IMG/VR virus record: IMGVR_UViG_3300007640_000093
Coordinates: 1-36,813 of that record
Reading direction: 5' to 3' (one strand)
Length of the DNA: 36,813 nucleotides
Origin: a virus
The translations under genes and the position numbers were made by a program. How positions within the stretch are numbered: position 1 is the stretch's first letter; every line of letters begins with the position of its first letter. The notes below the pieces were generated by a model. The model worked only from the letters and a program-made list of their open reading frames with translations. It was not told the origin of the DNA and ran no database searches. Below are positions 24,053-30,913 of the stretch, piece after piece.

Positions 24053-25586
24053 TGTAATAGAGAATCAAAATACCGACTATCCTGTCCTGGATAGCTCTAT
24101 TGACGCTACGTCTGGAGGCGGTATTAGAGGTTTTGGAATATTTAGAAATATTACAGGGCGCAACGGAGTACCAGAAAATAAAAGGTGCTATGGTTATGTT
24201 GCTGTAGTTTTATATGCAACTAGCAACGGAGAGGTTTCGCCAACGCATTCTAACATCGACCTTAATAATAGCCCGACCAGTTCTCAATTAGAGTACGATG
24301 TAAATAATGATGGGACGTATTCTCCAGCAGACACGACGATAATTGCTGGTAGAGAAAACCAAATCATAACCCCCTTATCATGGTTTGGGTTTAATACTTC
24401 CACTAGAGTATACGTATACAAGACCTATCCCCATGGATTAGATGTGAATAGTGACGGCGCGGGTGCGGTACTCACTTCCTCAGGTGGAAATACTGTCAAT
24501 GTGAGCGTTACAGATGAGGATCCTACGGCTGCAATTTCAAACATAGATTGGACAAATGCTGCTAATTGGACAGAGATTGGATTGGCAGGCAATTCATACA
24601 CAAGAGTAGATATCGACGATCTCATCAGCGACGCAAATAACTATCGGCTAACAGTAAATAATATATCGAGCAATAACCTTACTGCATTAAGCGTCAATGA
24701 CCTAATGGGCTGGATACTTCAGTCAATGATTGAGGCAGTAACAGCAGCAGGTTTAGGAACAGTGACTACGTATACAAATCCAGATACTGGACTTGTAGGC
24801 GATTTTAATGGTGATGGACTGGTAGGATCGGCAGATTTGATAATCTTCCTCCAGAATTTTGGTAGTACTATTCAAAGCGATGCTGCGCAGTTTGACGATT
24901 CTTCATATGTAATAAGTGGGTCAAGTCTAATGGATGCTAATGCCGTGAGCTATTTGATTCAGCAGGCATTGGGTGGAGATGCTTGGTCAGGCGCTCCTAA
25001 TGCTTCTGAGCTGCAAAATGGGGGTACTGATTACCAATCAGGCTTTTTCTTCTCAGCAGCTCAAGGCTCTCCATTAGTGGGTGCCTGGGATGTTTTTGAG
25101 AGTATTGGTAGTACGCCTTCTAACAGAAGTTTTTTTGGTTTTGAACAATCCACAGATGCAAACGCCCCGTCTTTTCAAGATGCCGCCGCAAAAATCCGAC
25201 TTACTGAATGTGCTGTTGTAGGATGGGGCAGATTTATAGCCGATTCACATAACATAGGCATAGTATTTAGAATTCGCTTGAAGAATTCATCAGGTACAGT
25301 ATTGCAAACCAAGTATCATCACTGGTCACATCAGTTTTTAAATACTACATCTGTAGCTGGATCTACAGCAGACGCATTTTCTGTCATGCCGGGCAATGGA
25401 CCATTAATGTTAGTAGATTTTAGTGACCAATCTAGTTTTGGGGCTACAGATCCCGGAGTAGCTCCCAACCAAGTTCCGGATGTTACTAGGATAGAGATAG
25501 AGTTCGACTACTATGTCCCAGATCCTTTTGGTGGGGTCTTTTATAGTCTTAGCCTTGCGCCAACAGTTACTTGTTCTAATCTGTGA
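24033..25586 (+). CDS. Fibre-like protein with dockerin-like calcium loops
   Basis: The protein has 517 residues. It opens with MAIKLADVIENQN, the anchor shared with the 19741 protein, and keeps the NWTEIG motif (178-183). An insert between these carries D89-V-N-N-D93-G...D100 and a partial third loop at 137. A second clear loop lies at 257-268 (D-F-N-G-D-G-L-V-G-S-A-D), followed by LIIFLQNFG, which matches the loop-helix layout of dockerin/EF-hand repeats. The last 190 residues form a beta-sandwich-like domain. It likely binds calcium and acts as an adhesin. The start overlaps the previous gene by 20 bases, and the stop is TGATG. Confidence 0.7.
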   Translation: MAIKLADVIENQNTDYPVLDSSIDATSGGGIRGFGIFRNITGRNGVPENKRCYGYVAVVLYATSNGEVSPTHSNIDLNNSPTSSQLEYDVNNDGTYSPADTTIIAGRENQIITPLSWFGFNTSTRVYVYKTYPHGLDVNSDGAGAVLTSSGGNTVNVSVTDEDPTAAISNIDWTNAANWTEIGLAGNSYTRVDIDDLISDANNYRLTVNNISSNNLTALSVNDLMGWILQSMIEAVTAAGLGTVTTYTNPDTGLVGDFNGDGLVGSADLIIFLQNFGSTIQSDAAQFDDSSYVISGSSLMDANAVSYLIQQALGGDAWSGAPNASELQNGGTDYQSGFFFSAAQGSPLVGAWDVFESIGSTPSNRSFFGFEQSTDANAPSFQDAAAKIRLTECAVVGWGRFIADSHNIGIVFRIRLKNSSGTVLQTKYHHWSHQFLNTTSVAGSTADAFSVMPGNGPLMLVDFSDQSSFGATDPGVAPNQVPDVTRIEIEFDYYVPDPFGGVFYSLSLAPTVTCSNL

Positions 25587-26773
25587 TGGATAGTATTAAA
25601 GTATATATTAAGAATGGTCTTGTGCTAATTAAGCCAAGCGCTGGGAATCCATTCGTCTATGAAGCGGGGGATATCCTGACTGCGTCAAATAATAGCACTC
25701 TGGCTGCCGGAGTAGATATTACGGACGACACAACGTCAAAAGTATTCCTTTCAGGAATAGACTATCGCCGAATATTCGATGAGTCAGGGACTGTATTAGC
25801 TGCAAGTCGAAGTGCAACAGTAACTGCACTAAATACTATTTTTCAGCAAAGGGTATTAGATGACTTTATAGTAAAAGATGAAACTTCTGAGCTTACCGGT
25901 ACTACAAAAATCCGACACAAAGAGGGCACAGGAGGAGCAGACCGAGATGAAGGTGGTACACTAGAGCTAGATTTACACAGTGCATCTATTGGACTGTACG
26001 GCAGCTACCTAAAGATTACTGAAGACGATCTGAATAATACATCCGGTAAGAACTCTGCATATGGTAGGTTGCAGGTGTATCTTGAAAATACAGGTACACC
26101 AATTGAGGTGCTGGACATGCAGATGACAAATCTGGTATCTGCCCCAATAGTAGACTTAAACACCAGCTCCTTAGATGTGTCTGGAGATGTTACATTCTCT
26201 ACTGTATCAGGTACTGTAACCTTTAGTGGTGATACTAGCGGTATAGCTTATGGGGATATTACAGGTACACCTACTATACCTACTAATGTATCAGACCTGA
26301 CCAATGACTCTGGGTTTATTACGTCAGCCAATGAGCTAGATGGAATTTATTTGGAGGTGTTTACTCGCTCCTCTTCGTACGGAAGTGGCTCATACGAAGG
26401 ACAAATAGTGAAGTATGGAAATAACACGAACCTGAGTGCAGGCAAGGCGTATGTACTTTCAAATGACGGTGGAAGCCCAATAGCAAACGCTACGTGGATT
26501 GAAGCAGATGCTGATTTGGAAGCGTCAACGAAGGGTTTGTTTGGAATAGCTCTTGGATCTAGCGCGACTAGTGATGGCCTTTTGGTCAGGGGTATACGTG
26601 GTCAAAACACAAGTGCAAACCCTGGAGACTTAATGTATATAAGTACAAGCTCTGGCCTTATAACTAGTGCAATACCACAAACACAAGGAGATTTCGTAAG
26701 GGTTATCGGTTACGCTTTGTCTTCTACCCTGTTGTACGTAGATCCTTCACCAGACTATATCGAGCTTGCGTAA
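25586..26773 (+). CDS. Fibre-like protein with IPTNVSDLTNDSGFIT motif
   Basis: I chose ATG at 25586 (TGATG overlap) over a GTG one codon earlier. The protein has 395 residues. Residues about 226-250 hold DITGTPTIPTNVSDLTNDSG, a motif very common in tailed-phage fibres. The C-terminal module (about 270-395, PGDLMYISTSSGLI, VIGYAL, VDPSPDYIEL) is a beta fold similar to residues 173-284 of the 17839 protein. No MAIK anchor is present; it begins MDSIKVYIKNGLVLI, so it may attach through a partner. Ends in a TAATG overlap. Confidence 0.65.
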   Translation: MDSIKVYIKNGLVLIKPSAGNPFVYEAGDILTASNNSTLAAGVDITDDTTSKVFLSGIDYRRIFDESGTVLAASRSATVTALNTIFQQRVLDDFIVKDETSELTGTTKIRHKEGTGGADRDEGGTLELDLHSASIGLYGSYLKITEDDLNNTSGKNSAYGRLQVYLENTGTPIEVLDMQMTNLVSAPIVDLNTSSLDVSGDVTFSTVSGTVTFSGDTSGIAYGDITGTPTIPTNVSDLTNDSGFITSANELDGIYLEVFTRSSSYGSGSYEGQIVKYGNNTNLSAGKAYVLSNDGGSPIANATWIEADADLEASTKGLFGIALGSSATSDGLLVRGIRGQNTSANPGDLMYISTSSGLITSAIPQTQGDFVRVIGYALSSTLLYVDPSPDYIELA

Positions 26774-27003
26774 TGTCATTCATTCGAGCAACATACAATT
26801 CTGGTACAGTTCAATCTCAAGATACCTCTACTGAACTAGCTACAAATCAAGATAAATATTGGGCAACTGAAGAAGGAGTTTCAGATACCATAGGAGTATG
26901 GGATGATGTAAATAGAAGATTTATACCGGACGGCTGGTATGATGAAACTACAGGGTGGTTATGGCCCGTAGATTTGCAATGGGATTATGATAAAACTCAA
27001 TAA
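26773..27003 (+). CDS. Small Trp-rich protein
   Basis: This 76-residue protein ends with a Trp/Tyr-rich segment (DGWYDETTGWLWPVDLQWDY). No family is recognised, and there is no signal peptide or membrane segment. It starts with the previous stop (TAATG) and lies inside the fibre array, so it may be a fibre-linked or host-contact component; this is an inference. Aromatic clusters of this kind can bind sugars, but I see no established motif. Confidence 0.4.
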   Translation: MSFIRATYNSGTVQSQDTSTELATNQDKYWATEEGVSDTIGVWDDVNRRFIPDGWYDETTGWLWPVDLQWDYDKTQ

Positions 27004-27012
27004 TACCTACCT

Positions 27013-27735
27013 ATGGCTGACACAGGAATAATAGGACCTTTAGCAAACGCCGCAGTAGGCACAGGACTTGGCGATGGAATCAATTATGGAGCTTGGTCGT
27101 TCCCTCTAAGATTACATAGAACTGCGACAAATGCTAATGCTGCGGTTGTAACAACAGCTAATAAAGGCACTCGTTGGTACAATTGCTTTGATAACAACCA
27201 AATTCCTGCAGGCGCAACTATTACTGGAGTAGAGATTGTAGCAACAACAGATTTTGATGGGTCAGGTAATTCAAACATAGGTACCTTCGGTTCAACAGGA
27301 GCAACAGAAAGCATCACATTAAGAGCTTATCTTTATAACGGATCTAGCTATTCATCAGCACTAACATATGATGGATCTACCCGCGCAGGTATTACATATT
27401 CTGACAGTAATACGACAGCTACATTTTTAGGAGCTAATAGACGATACTTGGGTCTATCCACTTTAGGAACCCTGTTTGGGGGATCAAGTGATTTATCAGG
27501 TTTAACCTGGGATCCTGCAAACCAAGCTAGTTTTGGGTTTGCTTTTACTAGCACAGCAATAGTAAACACCCCAGTAGCTGGAGCTATTAGAGGTATTGGA
27601 CTAAGAATAACTTACACTGAAGGTAGCTCAGGCCCAGCAGATGTAGCCGAAATTAATGGGGTTGCTGCAGCAGACATAGATAAGTTTAGCGGGGTAACCT
27701 TTAGTGACATAAGTAAAATCAATTCTATATCTTAA
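27013..27735 (+). CDS. Beta-rich virion protein with C-terminal INGVAAADI motif
   Basis: The protein has 240 residues. A beta-sandwich domain (about 20-205, with KGTRWYNCFDNNQIPAGATI and SITLRAYLYNG) is followed by AEINGVAAADIDKFSGVTF at the end. The INGVxxxxIxKxxGV pattern is a short linker or terminal motif I have seen in many marine phage and bacterial proteins. No signal or membrane segment. It closes the fibre array and is nine bases after the previous stop. Function inferred as a virion surface or fibre-tip component. Confidence 0.5.
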   Translation: MADTGIIGPLANAAVGTGLGDGINYGAWSFPLRLHRTATNANAAVVTTANKGTRWYNCFDNNQIPAGATITGVEIVATTDFDGSGNSNIGTFGSTGATESITLRAYLYNGSSYSSALTYDGSTRAGITYSDSNTTATFLGANRRYLGLSTLGTLFGGSSDLSGLTWDPANQASFGFAFTSTAIVNTPVAGAIRGIGLRITYTEGSSGPADVAEINGVAAADIDKFSGVTFSDISKINSIS

Positions 27736-27742
27736 TGTTTAT

Positions 27743-27750
27743 TATATTTG
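27743..27750 (+). promoter_or_regulatory. Possible Bacteroidota-type -7 promoter box
   Basis: TATATTTG fits the TAnnTTTG -7 consensus of Bacteroidota primary sigma factors, 34 bases before the next ATG and in one of the few intergenic gaps. No TTTG -33 box is seen about 20 bases upstream, and the box overlaps a TTTGC-AATA-GCAAA inverted repeat. It is a single weak match. Confidence 0.25.
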
Positions 27751-27784
27751 CAATAGCAAAGCCTCTCCATAAATCCTAACAATA

Positions 27785-29452
27785 ATGAAAAATAAATATC
27801 AAAAAGGAGGAATGCCTTCTAAAAGTAAACCCGCTGCTCTTAGATCAGGGTTTAAAACTCGTCCGAAAGGACTGAAACCTAGTACTGGTAAAACTAAGCC
27901 TGCAGTAAAACCTTCAGATATGAAAAAGAGAAAGAAAGATCTTTCTTCTATCGGCATTGAAGAGTCCAAAGAATTGAAGTTTGGGGGGCCTATTGGTGTA
28001 AAAGCAAAGAAAGGAAGAGTTAAACGTGGTAACGGCGGCGAGGACGAGCTGAGACCTGGAGATCCTGGGTATATGGTTGAGGCTTCTAAAAGAGCAGCAC
28101 AATCTGAGGGACCAATAGGAGAAGCTATTAGAAGCGCCGAAGCTGCTAAAAGAGGAGCACAAAACGCTGAGAAGAAAAGGATAGCTGATGAAGCTGCTGC
28201 AAGAAGAGGTCCTAGCAGAGAAGAAAAGCAGAACACTCGTCAAGGCGCAGGTGATGGGAAAGCTACAGGTTCTACTATGGATAGAATAGGAGCAATGGGC
28301 CGAGGAGAAACTTCACCCAAACCTGAAGATGTTGGAGCTACTAGAGCGGGATCAAGCAAGGCTACTCAAGACGCTAGAGCAAAGGGAGTTGCAGGACAGG
28401 CAGCTGATGATGCTAAGAGAAAAGCTGCTGCTGAACCTAAGAAGGGAACGTATGAGTACGCTAAGAAGCAAAATTCTAACATTGATGCTTTGATCAAGCG
28501 TAGAAAAGGTTTGACTAAGGGCACTCCTGAGTATAACAAGATTCAAAACCAAATTAATACAGCATATGGTAAAGGATCTACTACTAGGAATACCACTCCT
28601 ACTGCATCACTTGCAAGAAGAGATGTAAAATCTGTAGATAGTAAGCAGCCAGAACAGAAACTGCAAATTTCTAAGCCTTCGACTTCGACTTCATCGACGT
28701 CGAAAACTCCTAGCGGTTCTGTATCTGAAAAAGCAGCTGCTAAAGTTTCTAAGATTAAGGATCGTAGAGCTAAAGCAGCAGCTAGGCAGGAGAACAGAGC
28801 GGATAACAAGAATGACAGATCTGCTAATAGATCTTTCAGGAAAAACGAAAGGCAAGGTTCTCGTGACGACAATAAGCAGAGGAGAATGGATAACCGTGAG
28901 GATCGTCAGGACAGAAGAGATAGTAGGAAAGATCAACGGAAAATTGATAGGTCGGCTATAAAGCAAGCTCGCAAAGCTCAAATGGGAGGACCTCGTAAAA
29001 AAGCTATAGCTGGTGCAATGGTTGCTGGAGGTGGTCAAGCTCTTAAAGGAGTTGGTAGCTTGGTTAATGCTATTGCAGGTAAAGAAACTAAGTTCGGAAA
29101 CATAGCTAATTCTGTTGGAGAAGTTGCTGGTGGTATTGGTTCTATGATGGGACCTGGTGGTGCTGCAGTGAACAAAGTAGGCGGAGCATTGAACAACGCA
29201 GTCGCACCCGGTGCTCCTGAGGTTCAGGTTGGTGCAAATGCAGGTGCTAATGCAGGTGCTAATCCACAGAATCCTGACATGCCTACTCAGCGCTATGGTG
29301 GCATAAAGAAGAAGAAGGGTAAGAAGGGTATGATGAAGTACAAAACAGGAGGTGCTAAGCCTGACTATCTTGATATGGACAAGGACGGTAATAAGACTGA
29401 GTCTATGAGGTCTGCTCTTAAAGACCGTCGTAGACGTGGTGGTCGCAGATAA
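27785..29452 (+). CDS. Very basic, disordered protein; possible internal virion protein
   Basis: The protein has 555 residues, most of low complexity. It has Lys/Pro-rich (1-80), Ala/Lys/Arg-rich (90-220), Ser/Thr (about 295-315) and Arg/Asp/Asn-rich (about 330-400) blocks. A Gly/Ala hydrophobic segment (about 410-480, with GVGSLVNAIAG and GGIGSMMGPGG) and GAN repeats follow. The C-terminus carries D530-M-D-K-D534-G, then ESM and RRRRGGRR, like tails I recall in other phage internal proteins. High charge and disorder suggest a packaged or ejected DNA-binding protein. It lies immediately before the HU-like and ring genes. The start is in aacaataATG with no Shine-Dalgarno. Confidence 0.55.
   Translation: MKNKYQKGGMPSKSKPAALRSGFKTRPKGLKPSTGKTKPAVKPSDMKKRKKDLSSIGIEESKELKFGGPIGVKAKKGRVKRGNGGEDELRPGDPGYMVEASKRAAQSEGPIGEAIRSAEAAKRGAQNAEKKRIADEAAARRGPSREEKQNTRQGAGDGKATGSTMDRIGAMGRGETSPKPEDVGATRAGSSKATQDARAKGVAGQAADDAKRKAAAEPKKGTYEYAKKQNSNIDALIKRRKGLTKGTPEYNKIQNQINTAYGKGSTTRNTTPTASLARRDVKSVDSKQPEQKLQISKPSTSTSSTSKTPSGSVSEKAAAKVSKIKDRRAKAAARQENRADNKNDRSANRSFRKNERQGSRDDNKQRRMDNREDRQDRRDSRKDQRKIDRSAIKQARKAQMGGPRKKAIAGAMVAGGGQALKGVGSLVNAIAGKETKFGNIANSVGEVAGGIGSMMGPGGAAVNKVGGALNNAVAPGAPEVQVGANAGANAGANPQNPDMPTQRYGGIKKKKGKKGMMKYKTGGAKPDYLDMDKDGNKTESMRSALKDRRRRGGRR
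28684..28704 (+). repeat. CpG-rich inverted repeat in coding sequence
   Basis: TTCGAC (28684-28689) is the reverse complement of GTCGAA (28699-28704), with a nine-base loop. The perfect palindrome TCGACGTCGA (28694-28703) overlaps the second arm. It lies in the Ser/Thr linker of the basic protein, where a run of TCG codons makes an unusually CpG-dense patch. Probably a by-product of codon choice. Confidence 0.4.
29231..29266 (+). repeat. Three tandem 12-base repeats
   Basis: GGTGCAAATGCA, GGTGCTAATGCA and GGTGCTAATCCA follow each other in frame and encode GANA, GANA, GANP. This is a typical slippage-prone low-complexity linker before the Lys-rich tail of the basic protein. Confidence 0.8.
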
Positions 29453-29934
29453 TGCTAACCATTAAGGATATACACAAAGACTATGTGAAGCATGTTGAAG
29501 ACCCCATAGAGACTCGCTTGTTTAAGCAGATCTGTGAGGAATTCAACATGCTAATAGTCGATAGTATTCTTGATGGTGCAGAATTCAGTATGGGTAGTAA
29601 CTTGTCTACCTTATCTATACGTAGGATAGAACGCAATCCCAGCAAGCCTACAATAGACTGGTGGGAGAGTAACAAGTACAAGCAAGAGCTTCTAGCTGAA
29701 GGCAAGGAGCTCTTTGATGTATCTACAGGTCAAGGTGAAAAGTGGTTCATATACTACACTGATCCTTGGTATTGTAAGTACCATTGGCAGAAATCTAGAT
29801 GTAAGATTTCTAACAAGAGTGCATATCGGTTTACCCCAACCAGAGGAATAAAGGGGAACAAAGAGAAGCTAACCAAACTACTCAGAGACGATGACCTGGC
29901 ATATCTAAGATTCAGAAAGCATGGCAGTATATAA
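29452..29934 (+). CDS. Small conserved protein, HU/IHF-like
   Basis: The protein has 160 residues. Residues about 20-60 (FKQICEEFNMLIVDSILDG, then LSTLSIRRIERN) resemble the helix-strand order of HU/IHF proteins. The rest (DWWESN, WFIYYTDPWYCKYHW, YRFTPTRGIKGNKEKL) matches, from memory, a protein conserved next to the ring genes of crAss-like phages. IHF-like subunits have been described in that block, so a DNA-bending or packaging role is plausible but unproven. TAATG overlap upstream; 14-base overlap downstream. Confidence 0.5.
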   Translation: MLTIKDIHKDYVKHVEDPIETRLFKQICEEFNMLIVDSILDGAEFSMGSNLSTLSIRRIERNPSKPTIDWWESNKYKQELLAEGKELFDVSTGQGEKWFIYYTDPWYCKYHWQKSRCKISNKSAYRFTPTRGIKGNKEKLTKLLRDDDLAYLRFRKHGSI

Positions 29935-30913
29935 GACCATATCAAGCAAAATGATAGTGCGCAAAGTAATGCGCGATTTGAATCCTCATAGTCAAAATGG
30001 GGATTGGTTACATGATGCCATAGAATGGATCGGAGAAGCTCTAGAACATATAGGGAGTAGTACTCAGCTTATTACAAAAGTATGTACGGTTCAGATCAAA
30101 AATCATAAGGCCGCACTACCTGCTGACTTGTATTACCCGCAGCAGGTGTCAACAAGCGGTCATCCTGATGCTGAAACTATATATGAAGAGCTAGAAGGTC
30201 TCTCCGAAAAGATAGCTGATCTAAAAAGAACCTATGTGGATGCCAAAGAAGATATGGCTAGCCACTTAATAAAGACACGAAGTGGTGCTGTCATATCTAA
30301 TCTTGATGAGAAACTGCTAGATAAGTACAACTCAATATCTAAAAGCAGTGATTATGCTCTTAGAGATTTGTCATCAAGAGTTGTGGTGCTTGAAAACACT
30401 TTGATGGGTGGAGATCATGGTGAACACCTTATTCCTCTGAAGTATTGTACTACTACTTTCCCTGAGTCAGAACCTTGTCCGGATTGTCATCATGATAGTC
30501 ACGTAGAGTGTTACTTTATTGAAAGTGACTACATTAAAACGTCATTTGCATCAGGCACTGTATGCATAAGTTACAAAGCATTTCCTACAGACCCTGATTG
30601 CTACCCCTTGGTGCCAGACGATATCAGCTTCAAAGAAGCTATGTTTTGGTACATATACAAGAAGATGCTACTTGGGGGTACGGTTGATGTAAATAAGAAC
30701 GGGATACAGTATGATTTTGCTGATCAGAAGTGGAAGTACTACTGCACACAAGCACGCAATGCTGCAGTGTTCCCAGACATCGACAGAATGGAAAGCTTTA
30801 TGAATCAGTGGGTTAGACTTATCCCCAACATCAACAGACACGACCATGTGTTTGATGAGCTTGGGGACAGGGAAGACATATATAGAGGACGTTACAATAC
30901 CTATGGTAGATGA
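29921..30913 (+). CDS. Probable neck ring/connector protein
   Basis: The protein has 330 residues. The N-terminal helix (VIRKVMRDL-like, then WLHDAIEWIGEALEHIGS, residues 29-46) is followed by a strand with ALPADLYYP (65-73). A long coiled coil (about 85-165) comes next, then a beta region with KTSFASGTVCISYKAFPTDP. The end has a PDDISFKEAMFWYIYKKML segment (232-250). A Cys/His cluster (C176, C186, C189, H190, H191, H194, C197) could hold a metal. The layout resembles ring proteins of crAss-like phages. The coiled-coil insertion in mid-protein is unusual to me. Overlaps both neighbours. Confidence 0.65.
   Translation: MAVYKTISSKMIVRKVMRDLNPHSQNGDWLHDAIEWIGEALEHIGSSTQLITKVCTVQIKNHKAALPADLYYPQQVSTSGHPDAETIYEELEGLSEKIADLKRTYVDAKEDMASHLIKTRSGAVISNLDEKLLDKYNSISKSSDYALRDLSSRVVVLENTLMGGDHGEHLIPLKYCTTTFPESEPCPDCHHDSHVECYFIESDYIKTSFASGTVCISYKAFPTDPDCYPLVPDDISFKEAMFWYIYKKMLLGGTVDVNKNGIQYDFADQKWKYYCTQARNAAVFPDIDRMESFMNQWVRLIPNINRHDHVFDELGDREDIYRGRYNTYGR

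Noticed and set aside
25583-25585. GTG start one codon before the fibre gene at 25586
   Set aside because: ATG at 25586 overlaps the previous stop as TGATG and needs no rare start codon.
27746-27759. TTTGC-AATA-GCAAA inverted repeat as a terminator
   Set aside because: The stem is only five pairs, mostly A-T, with no U-tract, and it sits just upstream of a gene.
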